This document shows, in pieces, positions 1 through 9,806 of a stretch of 64,000 nt of DNA. The notes beneath the pieces were generated by a model. That model saw only the letters and a program-made list of their open reading frames with translations, searched no databases and was not told where the DNA came from. Every line of letters starts with the position of its first letter. Position 1 is the stretch's first letter. Made by a program: the position numbers and the translations under genes. Source of the DNA: Setophaga petechia (taxonomy: Eukaryota; Chordata; Aves; Passeriformes; Parulidae); contig JANCRA010000004.1 of assembly GCA_024362935.1 (NCBI GenBank), positions 22,339,121 to 22,403,120 of the forward strand, in the 5' to 3' direction.

Positions 1-804
1 CAAATTAAAGCATGGTTATGATGATTATTTTATGACAATGTTGTAAAACTGTATAAAAAGTCAACACAAATTGTGAAAGCAGCTTAGCACAGTGGGAAGA
101 TACACATTTTTTAAAAATGCTTTTAATTCAGAAAAGAAGACTGCTGCATTTCAGCTTATGCTTGCTACTTTATCTGTCTCAAGCAATGATTACCTGGAAA
201 ACGAAGACTTGAAGAAAACTATTCCACAACTGCTCAACTTGTCATATTTGTAGGAACTGAGATCTAGGATTTACTGTACTTATTTGAATAAATACAATTG
301 TTGTCTCAGTTGCTCTATTTAGCGAGCAAAATGAATGCTGTGTTTGCAGAACTACTTGATTTTTTTCTATACAAAAAAAAAATTGAAAACTTGTTCCTAC
401 ACTTTTCGTGCGTTTGACTGCTGTAAGATATTCTGAAAGTTACAACTGTGAAAAGTCTTCTCAGCTTTCTTTCCTGTCACTTGAGTGCAGGAACGTACCC
501 AAATACATAGACACACTTTACTATGAAGAAGATCAAAAATATTTAGTTGTGCTTTTCAACTTGTTTAATCTGGGAGGGAAATGAAAAAAACCACCTAAAC
601 AACCAGCCAACCAACCCATGAAAACCAGTATCACTTGAAGTTCTAAACTGTCTGCAGAAGAACTGAAGATGAAATCTAATTTGGGAATGAAACCAACAGC
701 CCAGCAGAAACGCATCTACACCAATGCACACAGTGTGGGTAAGAAACAGGAAGAGCTGGAGTGCAGCAGAAAATCTACAGCACAATCACCACCATGGAAA
801 CATA
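1..804. other. unique AT-rich sequence, no gene recognised
   Basis: No recognisable protein, RNA gene or repeat is seen here. The stretch is AT-rich with short A runs (for example near 370). Two minus-strand open frames of 60 and 80 codons around 533-785 overlap each other, are aromatic-rich and have no family resemblance, so I treat them as chance. CR1 similarity becomes visible just after this stretch; its exact left edge is uncertain by some tens of bases. Confidence 0.5.
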
Positions 805-1290
805 GCAGGATGACTTGCATAGTGGGATGACTGGAGTGCTGCCCTGGATGGCTACAAGTTCTGGATGGCACCGGATGGCTGCAAATTCTTCTCAAGGGAT
901 GAGCAAGGAAGGAGAAATGTTGGAGTGTCTCTGTCCATTAGGAAGTGTTTCAACTCTACAGTGCTCAAGGCCAGGGATGGTGAGGTTGAGTGTCTTTTCC
1001 ACAATAACAAAGAAAAAGTTGGCAATGAAAGTATTTTTAGAAAGGATGGGTCAGGGAGATGAAGTGGTGGAATTGCTCTTTATGTGAGAGAGCAACTGGA
1101 CATATCCAACTCAATCCAGAGACAGACAATGAGTGGAGAGCTGAGAGGTAAGTATTAAGGGACATGCTAAAATGGGTGGCAGTGTTGTGGGTGATTACCA
1201 CAGGCCACCTTATTAGGAGGAGGAAGTTGACAAAGATTCCTAGGCAGCTGAGATCACGGGCCCTGGTTCTGAGGGCCTTCAATTGCCCTG

Positions 1291-1596
1291 ATGTTTGTTA
1301 GGACAACACAACTTGGCAGACACAGTCCAGGAAGTTCCTGCAGATTATTGATAGTAGAACAAGTGGTGTGGAAGCCAATGAGGAAAGATGTGTTGCTGGA
1401 CCTTGTACTAACAAACCAGGAGGGACTGGTTGAAGATGTGAACATTGGTGGCAGCCTTGGCTGCAGGGAACACCAGAGGGTTGAACTCAGGATCCTGCAT
1501 GGAGGAAGCAAAGCAGTAAGCAGGACTAGGTCCCGAACCTGCAGACAGCTAACCCAGCCCTCTTCAAAGACCTGCTTAGAGGAATCCATGGGATAG
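1291..1596 (+). pseudogene. CR1 ORF2 endonuclease C-terminal remnant
   Basis: Open frame of about 100 codons inside the CR1 copy. It contains LLDLVLTNQEGLVEDVNIGGSLGC, in two parts: the DLVLTN...EGLV block and the GSLGC block that end the apurinic/apyrimidinic-type endonuclease domain of CR1 ORF2. The usual D-H of the SLGCSDH motif has become REHQ (residues about 59-62), so the catalytic histidine region is altered. The frame starts and ends at mutations rather than natural boundaries, so it is a decayed piece of a longer ORF. Its function would have been target-site nicking for retrotransposition. Confidence 0.7.
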
Positions 1597-1956
1597 GGCT
1601 CTAGATGGGAAGGGAATCCAAGATGGCTGGAAAACTGGAAGGGCATCAGCAGCAGTACATCAGCACAAAAAGAAAAATTATGGAAAATGTAGGGCTGCTG
1701 TGGAATCAGAATCATGTTCTGGTAACAGAAGATGCAGAGGAGGCAGAATTACTGAATGCCTTTTTTCCTCAGCCTTTACTGATGAGACTGACCTCAGGAG
1801 TCCCAAACCTCAGAAGCAAGAGAAGAGAGCTGGAGAAAGCATGACTTTCCCTGGGCTGTAGAGGGTTTTGTTAGAGATCCTCTGGCAGACTTAACATCCA
1901 TAAATCCAAGGGCTCTGATGTGATACACCCACAGGTGTCAATGAAGTTGGCAGATC

Positions 1957-2148
1957 TTGTTACATTCTCCACCATCAGTGAAATATTATGGAGGAGAGGT
2001 GGCTGGTGACTGGAGGAAGGCAAATTTTACTCCCATCTTCAAAAATGGTAAGAAGGAGGACCCAGGAAACTACCAGCCAGCCAGCCTCCCCTCAGCTCCT
2101 GGAAAGATGATGGAACAGATCATTCTGGAGATCATCAAAATCATGTAG
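1957..2148 (+). pseudogene. CR1 reverse transcriptase, N-terminal remnant
   Basis: A 63-codon frame with a CR1 reverse-transcriptase fingers signature: a WRKANFTPIFKNGKKEDPGN stretch, then YQPASLPSAPGKMMEQIILE. These correspond to the LINE block that precedes palm motif A. It ends at a stop near 2146. The following CR1 sequence continues in another frame, showing frameshift decay. Identity as CR1 is clear; no function remains. Confidence 0.75.
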
Positions 2149-2270
2149 AAATAAGAAGGTCATCAGGAGTACAGGAGTAGTCAGGATGGATTCTCAAGGG
2201 AAAATCATGCTTGACTAATCTGATAGACTTCTATGATGGCAAGGCAGGATGGGTCTACTAGGGAAAAACA

Positions 2271-2537
2271 GTGTATATTGTCTATCTTGACTTCAACAAG
2301 GCTTTTGATACTGTCTCCCATAACATCCTTATAGGTAAGCACAGGCCATGTGGGTTAGATAAATGGGCCCTGAGGTGGATTAAGAACTGGATGAATGACA
2401 GATCTCAGAGGGCTGTGATCAGCAGAGCAGAGTCCAGCTCGAGGCCTGCAGTCAGTGGTGTTCCCCAGCGATCACTACATCTGTACGAGGTTAATACTTT
2501 CTGTTTCTACTTGAAATATATAGACCAATATAAGTAG
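2271..2537 (+). pseudogene. CR1 reverse transcriptase, palm motif A-B remnant
   Basis: An 88-codon frame. Residues 3-17 (IVYLDFNKAFDTVSH) are LINE reverse-transcriptase motif A, with the metal-binding aspartate in YLDF and the conserved KAFDTV. Residues 28-45 read GLDKWALRWIKNWM, the CR1 spacer. Motif B appears as SGVPQRS with the usual glycine changed to arginine. After that the resemblance ends and the last 20 or so residues are unrelated sequence downstream of the break near 2478. The second catalytic motif (FADD) is missing, so no polymerase could be made. Confidence 0.85.
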
Positions 2538-3879
2538 GACCCAATTTGCCCTCTTTATTAGCTGGGTATATTGAAAGTACAACATGAATTGTGCTCATTC
2601 ATAGATAAAGGTATTTCCACTCTTTGATTACTGCAATATTGTAAGCAGAAGTTGCTACTAACCACCTTGCCGTGCTGAGACGAAATTTTTTCCAGATCTT
2701 GTGCAAAATGCTACATAGAGATATGCTGGAGGGAACTTTCCAGCTTGGAGTGCCGTGGAGTACCTGTTGGTGATGAGTGCAGAGGCCTTGAGGTGAAGGG
2801 GAAAATGATCTATTTGTCAAAGTCTGTTGACTGGAGAAATTCAGGGATTGAAGTTGTACAAGTTCTGTACCTTGGGGAGAACTACAGTGGGCCTAGTTTC
2901 AATCCTCCCACTCAGGTCACAGCTCATGGGAAGTAGTACCCTGGATCTCTCTCGGGTGTGGGTGGAAACCTAATGTCCATGGCAGCCAGGTCTACAAAGC
3001 AGTTGCTAGTCATCCTGCCCGTGCTGGAGAATTTGTGTGGAGTCCCAATGTTTTTGTGAATACCAGCTCCTTGGGCAGCGTGTTCCAGATGCTCAGCCTG
3101 GAGTGGGGAACATGGTACTCTGTGTCCTCTTGGCACAGTTGGCTGTGGGGTGATAGAAAAAGGGGAAATGGCAAATCTTATTGTCAGCAGAGAGAAGGAT
3201 GAGAAAGATCTCCCACTGATACTTGAACCAACAGGAGCTGCTGTGTATCTAGTATATGACTCCACAGAGAATGGCAAGTTGTGGGGTTGTTTTCATCTGC
3301 TGTGTAGATCTTCAGAATATATCTTGCACAGGTCTTAGCACCATTTCTCTTTGGCAGCTCAGATTGCCCTGTGCACTTGAAAAGATGATAATAATTTCAA
3401 AACTACTTTGCCTAGGAAATCAGATAAAATAGTTCCTGTGACTACATTTGTCTTCAGATCCTTCTGGTGTTTTAATTTTTTTTCCTGTTCTGTTTCATGC
3501 GCCTGTTTGAGTGACCTGTACAAAAACGAGGTGAAGCTAGTTAAAATGAGGAAAACCATAAAACTAGCTGCGGAAGGAAATACATTCAAGTGTACAAATT
3601 AAAGAGAATGGAAGGGTAATTCTCTCTAGTCTCTTTTGATTCTATATACCTTTGGCGTCATTTGTAACAGTAGGAGTTGAAAAGCATGTACACAGAGTGT
3701 GATCTTTAAGCTCATGATGTCTTGAATGAAGGGTTTTGAGCTCCTTAAAGAGTCTTGAATGTGACCTGGTACAAGATGCAGACAAGGAATAGAAAAAGAA
3801 AAATGAAAAACTGAAAAAAAAAAAAATTAGGAAATAGGGCAAGTCTCTGGAGGCCAGAGAAATAACTAATGCAATGCTC
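2479..3879. other. no recognised gene; unassigned sequence
   Basis: After the CR1 break there is mixed unique sequence. The part from about 2700 to 3300 is less AT-rich and holds short open frames on both strands (for example 2745-2936 plus and 2924-3277 minus), but none has a motif I recognise and the two strands overlap. It might be an old repeat or decayed retrogene. An A-rich run lies near 3800-3830. Confidence 0.4.
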
Positions 3880-4050
3880 CAATTACTTTTGAAAAGGATC
3901 TAAAAGAATTGCAGGAAATTAGACCAGTCAGTTTGACATTGATTTTTTAAGTCTCAGAAGTATTTTTAAAGGATCACATGTGGATACATTCAAAAACACA
4001 GCTTGAGAATAGAAAATCAGTGTGGCATAAGGATAGCATAATGAAGTTTA
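3880..4050 (+). mobile_element. possible very old CR1-like reverse-transcriptase fragment
   Basis: The stretch near 3905-3945 reads like the GNYRPVSLT block of a CR1-type reverse transcriptase (ELQEIRPVSLTLI in one frame), and the next 100 bases resemble the diverged region that follows it. No start, tail or second motif is preserved. This is a weak similarity call made by eye; chance is possible. Confidence 0.35.
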
Positions 4051-5180
4051 AGTAATTTGTTTATATGAATTTACAAATATCTGTTTTAAAAATATTACCA
4101 TGTGAAGTGGTGGGAGAGCAATAAACAACATGAAACAATGCAACTGTCTGAAAAGGTCTCCCTTTGATTTAAGAACTAAGGTATGAAGTCCCCAAAGTAG
4201 AGGAAAATATGGCAAGTACAACTGACAACAGACTAAGGCAAACAGAAGAATAGATGTTGTTGGCCCTTGCAGGAGTAGTTCCATTTCACAAGTCACCAAT
4301 ACCAGAAATCTCTGGCAGGCACCCAATGTGGTTTCAGAAGCTCGTGGAAGACCTTGTGTGAGCGGATTTGCCTTTGTGTATTAGGTACCAGAGTACCAGT
4401 GAAATGGTGCGTTTTGTTTCAAAGGATTGAGAAAAAATTCCCACTAGAGAAAAAACCGTGCATCTGAAACATGTTCTCTGATATCAAAAGCATTCAGCTT
4501 AATGTGTGGGCTATGCATATAGTTGGTGGAGCACGGAGATGAGAACTGAAGGAACTGGAAGTGGTAGACAAGCAAGTGTATAAGAAAAGGATGGATCTGA
4601 ATGTGTGAATGATGTAATTATTTGGTATTTGCATAAAAAGAATATGTGGCCTTACAGAATTTTTGGAAGAAATGCCCAAGTCTTAATAGACATGGCTGAG
4701 AGCAGGGAAGAAGGGCATAATCAGAGGAATCATTTCAGTGAAGTGTAAGACTCCCTGCAGGGATTACAATGAGACACATATGTCTGATATAAAATTCACT
4801 CCTGTATGCTGAGAGCAATGAGTAGGTTTATCTACTTTTAGATGCTGATAGATTAGAAGGACTCTGTAGGAAGATGAGAAAACAATTCTGTCACATACAT
4901 AGATAGTATGCTCTTCCAGTAATATTCAAGTCACAAAACTGGGATGAAGATCTGCATTTTAAACACTCCAAAGCTTCACTATGTAGATAGAAAACAATTG
5001 CAGAAATTCAGAATTCAGTTCAGATTTTTCAAACTCAACCAAGAATCAATCTTTCTCTAAGAGCTGGGGAGCACGCAGGACTGTAGTGATGACAAATGCC
5101 ATACATCTGTAAGTGTAAGTTGATATTCATATTAACTTTCTGTTGCATTTGTCATCAGAATGATTAGATCATTCTTTTTT
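4051..5180. other. no recognised gene
   Basis: AT-rich, stop-rich sequence on both strands. The longest open frame, 4048-4326 minus (92 codons), is leucine- and phenylalanine-rich with no family resemblance. I see no repeat family, RNA gene or microsatellite. Confidence 0.5.
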
Positions 5181-6855
5181 TGATGGAATCATAGAATGGC
5201 TTGAGTTGGAAGGAACTTTAAAAATGGCTTGTTCAAATCTCCCTGCTATGGGCAGGGACACGTTCTACTAGAGCAGAGTCCCATCCAACTTGTCCTTGAA
5301 CGCTTCCAAGAATGTGGATGCACAAACTCTCTGGGCAGCCAGTGCCAGTGCTGAACCACATTTCCAGAAAAGAATTTTTTCCTACTATCTAATCTAAACC
5401 TACTCTCTTTCCATTTGAAGCCATTCCCCCTAGTCCTGTTACTACATGCTTTTATAAAGAGTCTCTCTCCATCTTGTAGGTAAGTACTTCAGGTACTGGA
5501 AGTCTGTGATTAGGTAATCCCAAAGCCTTCTCTTCTCCAGGCTGAACAGTCCCAATTCTCTCAACCTTTCCTCACAGGAGAGGTGATCCATTCCTATAAC
5601 TGTTTTTATGTCCCTCCTCTGGACTCTCTCCATGTCCTTCCTATTCTGAGGAACCCAGAGCTGGATCCAGGGCAGAGCAATGCGGAGCAGAGCCGAGCAG
5701 AGGGGCAGAAACCCCTCCCTGGCCCTGCTGCCCACGCTGCTTTGGGTGCAGCCCAGAACACGTTTGGCTGTCTGGGCTGGGAGTGCTCATGGCTGGGTCA
5801 TGTCCAGCTGCCCATCCACCAGAACCCCCAAGACCTTCTCCCCACGGCTGCTCTCCATCTGTTCATCCCCCAGCCTATGTTGGTACCTGGGATTTCCCTG
5901 ATCCAGATGCAGCACCTTGCACTTGGTCTTGTTAAACCACATGAGGTTCCCATGGGTGCATTTCTTGATATTGTCCATGTCCCTCTGAAGGGCATCTTGT
6001 CCTTACGGTGTAGGAACTGCACCGCTCTGCTTAGTGTCATCTGCACTTTTGCTAAGGGTGCATTGATCCCTTTGTTTCCAGTATGGGTCCTGAGGGTCTT
6101 GTCACTGATGTCTGTCAGGACTGTGAACGAACCACTGGCAATTACTGTCTACATGTGACTGTCTAGCCACTTTTTTATCCTTACAAGGATAGATCCTTAT
6201 ATCCACCCATCAAATTTATCTCTCTACAGTTAAGAGAGAAGGATGTTGTGGAAGAGCATATCAAAGGCTTTACAGAAGTCCAGATATGACATCTTCCATT
6301 GTCCACTGATGGAGTCACTCATCATAGGAGACCACTGCGTTGGTCGTGCAGCACTTGCCCTTGGTGGAACTGCACTGACTGTCTCTGATCACTTCCTGTT
6401 CTCCCTGTGCCTTAGCACAACTTCTAGGAGGATCTGTTCCAGAATCTTCTGAGGCACAGAATGGAACCTGACACAGTGGTAGCTCCCAAGGTCCTCCTTT
6501 CTACCCTTTATCAAGATGAGTACAATGTCCAGTCCTCTGGGACTTAAGATGTCATGGCTTTTTAAATGTCAGGGAGAGTGGCTTAGCAACTACATCAGCT
6601 AATTCCCTCAAGACTTTGGGATGCATCTCATTGGGTCCCACAGACTTATGTATGCTCACGTTCCCTAGATGGTCATGAGGTTGAGCTTTACTTACAGTGG
6701 GAGGGACTTGGTTGTCCCAGTCCCCATCCAGCTATCTGTCCACTCAAGAGTCATGGGAAGAGAAGCTACCATTGAGGACTGAGGCAAAAATATTGATGAA
6801 TACCTTGGCCTTCTCATAATTTGTTTTACCAAGTATACAAGCATTGTTTTCCTGC
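5181..6855 (-). mobile_element. CR1 LINE, 3' half, minus strand
   Basis: A long CR1 copy on the minus strand. Its 3' end is at the left, where AATCATAGAATGGCTTGAGT matches the CR1 tail with its ATAGAAT octamer. Moving right (5'-ward) come the 3' UTR, the ORF2 C-terminus (minus-strand 5442-5735 reads MERVQRRDIK then HLSCEERLRELGLFSLEKRR), the region GNLMWFNKTKCKVLHLDQGN (5787-5978), and further reverse-transcriptase sequence out to about 6855. Stops and frameshifts break every domain. The left boundary is sharp; the right boundary is where I stop recognising CR1. It probably 5'-truncated at insertion, as is usual for LINEs. Confidence 0.88.
5442..5735 (-). pseudogene. CR1 ORF2 C-terminal remnant
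   Basis: A 97-codon minus-strand frame inside the CR1 copy. Recognisable blocks are WIQLWVPQNRKDMERVQRR (corrupted start of the C-terminal domain), then MDHLSCEERLRELGLFSLEKRRLWDYLIT, the conserved end of CR1 ORF2. It is open only because stops happen to be absent; the upstream reverse transcriptase is in other frames and interrupted. Confidence 0.75.
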
Positions 6856-7079
6856 ATATGGAATGGTTAAAGTGTTCTGAGGTATATATGCAGCCACTGC
6901 TTTAATCTAATTAACAACCTGAGCAGGGCATATTGATAAAAAAGGGACAGAGGGTAAATTCAGGCAAATATTTAGGTTCTCTGGTAAACATCGATGTTGC
7001 ATGTGAATTCAAAGCAAGTACTCTTAATGGATTGTGTGGCCTATGACACAAAAATCATCTGAAAAAAAGGAATGAGAAT
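6856..7079. other. short unassigned stretch before the nested retroelement
   Basis: AT-rich sequence between the CR1 copy and the nested element. Only the last 20 or so bases (ending GGAATGAGAAT) align with the matching place in the related LTR at 63.28-63.30 kb. The expected 5' half of that LTR is not recognisable here, so it was lost or is too diverged. Confidence 0.45.
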
Positions 7080-7450
7080 TGTCACAGACATTCTTCTTGA
7101 AAAATCCTTTCTTAGGATTTTTCCCTGCTGGAGCTCAGAGGCTCAGCAGCAAATGTAAACAATTATTATCTGCTGCTGTGGAACGCAACAGGTCCACCAA
7201 TGTTTAGATCTGCTGACCATTCACAGGCAGGACTGCTATCGCTCTGTGCTGAGACACAGACGTTGTTATTCATTCTTTCTATCTCTCTCTTAGCTTAGCC
7301 AGCTTCAGAAGTCTCTTTCTTTTCTATCTTTATGTAGTATAGTTATAATGTTATATATATATCATAATATAATAAATCTAGCCTTCTGATAATGGAATCA
7401 AGAGCCTGTCTCTTCCATCCATCTACATACCCCTGTGAACACCGACTACA
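7080..7450 (+). repeat. 5' LTR of the nested element (371 bp)
   Basis: Starts TGTCACAGAC and ends GACTACA. A perfect 9-bp inverted repeat (GAAAAATCC / GGATTTTTC, 7-base loop) lies at 7099-7123. A polyadenylation signal AATAAA is at 7371-7376, about 75 bases before the LTR end, as expected for an R/U5 junction. An AT-rich block at 7331-7370 is rich in TATA-like words but cannot be assigned as promoter with confidence. Confidence 0.92.
7099..7123. promoter_or_regulatory. perfect hairpin near the LTR start
   Basis: Inverted repeat with 9-bp arms GAAAAATCC and GGATTTTTC around TTTCTTA, 19 bases from the LTR start. It is repeated unchanged in the 3' LTR at 9840-9864. It lies in presumed U3, so it may be a protein-binding site or simply conserved because the copies are young. 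Confidence 0.6.
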
Positions 7451-7452
7451 AC

Positions 7453-7470
7453 TGGTGACCTCGACTGAAG
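7453..7470 (+). other. primer-binding site, tRNA-Trp-like
   Basis: TGGTGACCTCGACTGAAG begins two bases after the 5' LTR end, the usual spacing. The first eight bases TGGTGACC fit the 3' end of tRNA-Trp as used by avian alpharetroviruses; the later bases diverge. This fixes the LTR end and the plus-strand orientation of the element. Confidence 0.75.
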
Positions 7471-7588
7471 AGGACACTCATCACAGAAGTGGATTCTAGC
7501 CAGGAGCTGAAGAACTGAAGATCCTGATTTTGGACAGAGTTCACAGCCACGGCTGGCCACAGTGAGGACCTGAAAAGCCTTGAGGAAG

Positions 7589-7819
7589 ATGTATGGAAAC
7601 CCTAGCGGCGCCGTGCAGCTGGTCAGGAAGTGCTGGACAGTGTATAAAGGTACTGTTATCTTTTCCCCTCCTGAGGATGAGGCCATTCGAAATTTGTGGC
7701 TATTGCTCTGGAGATTTTCTCCTTCAGAGGCTGAGGTTCCATTCTCCCCTTCAGAGGAGAAACTTATTGCCCTCTGGCAAAAATGGGGTGAAGAGGATGG
7801 AATTCTTGGAATTATTTAG
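7589..7819 (+). CDS. short gag-like open frame of the nested element (76 aa)
   Basis: First ATG downstream of the leader (MYGNPSGAVQLV...), about 120 bases after the primer site, which is where gag would start. The protein has an amphipathic, tryptophan-containing helical stretch followed by two SPSE repeats (WRFSPSEAEVPFSPSEEKL) and KLIALWQKWGEEDG. The placement, small size and SPSE-type turn are compatible with the N-terminal part of a retroviral matrix domain, but I see no decisive motif. The frame ends at 7819, and the following sequence (7820-8240) continues in other frames. It could be a truncated gag, or only a packaging-leader frame. Confidence 0.4.
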   Translation: MYGNPSGAVQLVRKCWTVYKGTVIFSPPEDEAIRNLWLLLWRFSPSEAEVPFSPSEEKLIALWQKWGEEDGILGII

Positions 7820-8243
7820 AAAGGTATTTACATGATTTCTTTCGATGGGCAAAGTTTTTTGGTTTTTTTACGAATGTGTTATATGCCCTGGATGTTTTTG
7901 TGTGGCAGTGCATGGACTCCATTTTTCAATTTGCTTTGGGTCAAGGTTTGGAATATCCTCGGATTTATCTAACATTTAAAATTCTTTTCCCGGTTCTGGA
8001 ACGGAGAGCAGCTGTTTTTCCCTGGATTGCTAACTGCAACGGTCTCGCTCCATTTCCCCCGACTTCAGCAGGAGGAGACCCTTTGGAGGGAGATGAACTG
8101 CTGCCTCTCACCCCCTCTGAACACAAGCGGAGGGGCGAATTTTCCCCCCGAGCCGAGAAAGTTTTTTTCTCTGCGTTTTCTGAGCATGCTCAGTTTCTTC
8201 CCCGCCCTTCCCCATCCTCTCTCCGGGGGATGAAGAGTCGAGG

Positions 8244-9416
8244 GTGCCACCCCGGCCGGCGCTGAGAGCTCACCGGCGGGCCCTGCCTATGATCCTGGAA
8301 ACTCCGCCCCGGCCGGCGCCGAGAGCACGGCTGCGAACCCTGCCTCCCGGGCCGGAGGGGCCGCCCCGACCCACCCCGCGGGTGCTTCCCCATCCGGTTC
8401 CTCCCATGGCCGCACCCCGGCCAGCGCCGAGAACGCGGTGGGTGGCCCCGCCCGCGGCCGCGCCTGTGTTGCTAGGCGACGGACCTGCAGCTGTGCAGCG
8501 CGATGTGCAGCCGCCCCCCGACGCTGCCGACCCCGTGCCGTCTCCCGCCGAGCCAGCGCTTCTCCCGGAGGCAGAATGTGCGCCTCCGCTGCCGCTCCCG
8601 GACATGAGCGACCCAACAGCAGCGTGTTCCCACTTGCCCCCGCCGGCCCCACCGGCCGCACCAGCTGCCCTGGAAATGGCGGTTTGTTCGGACTCAGACC
8701 GTCCCGGGCCATCTGTGGCGGCGGTGCCAGCGGCCGGCCTCTCCTTCCGAGGAGGAGGCGTGGCTTCGCAGCTCACTCTATGTGCTGCCCGGCTGCCTGT
8801 GTTCAAAATCGGCTTTCTCGGCGGGTTGGGGGGTGTTTCTTTGGGGACTGCCCCAGGGAGACTGATATATCTCCTGGGCCTCGCTAGCTCCAGCAGCAAG
8901 GGAGCAGTGTGTTCCGAAAAGCCTGCCTTTGCTCCCCAGCCCGGAGGGGGTGGGGGTGATGCTTGGAGGCAGATGGGAGCAGCACCTTCTGCATTTGCAT
9001 TGCAGAGGCAGAGGGCACAGCCAGAAGTGACCATCGCTCATTTGCTGTGGGGAAAATACATTCCTACACCCAAGATGAGCATTTTTGGGAGACCTTCTGT
9101 CCCCCCACTGCCGACATGGCTCGATTTTGGGAGGAGGAAGTGTTTGGTTATCCACTCTGCCACTGTACTGGCAGCAAGATGCCAGGCTGTGGGAATGCTG
9201 ACCCTGCCTTGGGGCCTGGGCCTGGGCTGTTTAGCTTGGCTCCTTGGCCCAGGTCCACCTCCCAGCCTCCTGTTGGTTTTGGGGGTTTTGCTCCCCACTT
9301 CTGGTCCTGGACCACCTTTCTGTGGGCCAGGTGTGGGGTTCCTGATCCTTCCACATGGCCCAGGGCCCCCAGGGCTTTTCTATGGCCACCGCTGCTGCTG
9401 CTGCTGCTTTTTCTGA
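8244..9416 (+). CDS. proline/alanine-rich open frame in the nested element (uncertain)
   Basis: 390 codons open from a GTG; the first ATG is at codon 15 (8286). Residues 1-160 are dominated by Pro, Ala and Arg with repeats such as PPRPAPRARLRTLPPGP. Residues 210-310 are mixed, and residues 320-385 are Gly/Leu/Pro-rich, ending GHRCCCCCFF from the CTG run. No known domain is seen. The opposite strand also has a 254-codon frame at 8270-9034, and two further plus-strand frames are open, because GC-rich DNA has few stops, so openness is weak evidence of coding. It might be the proline-rich linker of a gag polyprotein, a transduced host sequence, or non-coding. Confidence 0.3.
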   Translation: MPPRPALRAHRRALPMILETPPRPAPRARLRTLPPGPEGPPRPTPRVLPHPVPPMAAPRPAPRTRWVAPPAAAPVLLGDGPAAVQRDVQPPPDAADPVPSPAEPALLPEAECAPPLPLPDMSDPTAACSHLPPPAPPAAPAALEMAVCSDSDRPGPSVAAVPAAGLSFRGGGVASQLTLCAARLPVFKIGFLGGLGGVSLGTAPGRLIYLLGLASSSSKGAVCSEKPAFAPQPGGGGGDAWRQMGAAPSAFALQRQRAQPEVTIAHLLWGKYIPTPKMSIFGRPSVPPLPTWLDFGRRKCLVIHSATVLAARCQAVGMLTLPWGLGLGCLAWLLGPGPPPSLLLVLGVLLPTSGPGPPFCGPGVGFLILPHGPGPPGLFYGHRCCCCCFF

Positions 9417-9422
9417 TTTACC

Positions 9423-9450
<28 letters not shown>
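9423..9450 (+). repeat. A28 tract inside the nested element
   Basis: Uninterrupted run of 28 A at the boundary between the GC-rich part and the AT-rich 3' part of the element. It follows a CTG run. No AATAAA lies in the preceding 40 bases, so it is not an obvious mRNA tail; it may mark a join between two sequences. Confidence 0.9.
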
Positions 9451-9453
<3 letters not shown>

Positions 9454-9806
9454 AAATTAAAGGGTTGAAACAGCTGGCAGCAGCTCAAAAGGATTGAAGG
9501 GCCAAAAATCACATTCAGCCCAAGTTAAGGGCTGTGGCAGGACACTCTAGTAGTTGCCTGAATTATTTGATATTGTTTGAAGACTATTGATGGACTTTCT
9601 GTAAGAAGCTTGTTTCAGGACAAAAAGGAGTTCCAGATTTGCCAAAGAGGAACATCTTCACTTCATGGACTTTTCCTGAAACTCAGCTGCTTTGGATTTG
9701 AATTGTCTTTGTATTGGGTTTTTGTATTTTCTTATATTGTAAGATTGTTTTGGTGTTATGATAGAATTGTGCATTCCACACCAGCATTTTTTCTTTTTAA
9801 CTAAAT

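Larger units (their letters stand above)
805..2478 (+). mobile_element. CR1 LINE, internal fragment (endonuclease to mid reverse transcriptase)
   Basis: A degraded CR1 non-LTR retrotransposon on the plus strand. Protein similarity runs in order. At about 1035-1140 an endonuclease-like piece reads GGIALYVREQLD in one frame. At 1390-1500 comes the endonuclease C-terminal block (LDLVLTNQEGLVEDV, then GSLGC). At 1660-1780 is the linker before the reverse transcriptase (TKRKIMENVG, EEAELLNAFF). At 1990-2140 are the reverse-transcriptase fingers (NFTPIFKNGKKEDPGNYQPAS), and at 2271-2478 palm motifs A and B. Several frameshifts and stops separate the blocks, so it is dead. It stops abruptly just after motif B: the FADD motif, the C-terminal half and the CR1 3' tail are absent. 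LINE copies usually lose their 5' end, so loss of the 3' end implies a later deletion or rearrangement. Confidence 0.85.

Noticed and set aside
5583..6158. 191-codon plus-strand frame
   Set aside because: Antisense to a minus-strand CR1 copy; its wording is the complement of CR1 ORF2.
8270..9034. 254-codon minus-strand frame in the GC-rich part of the nested element
   Set aside because: Antisense to the retroelement's transcription direction and expected from GC-rich DNA with few stops; no motif.
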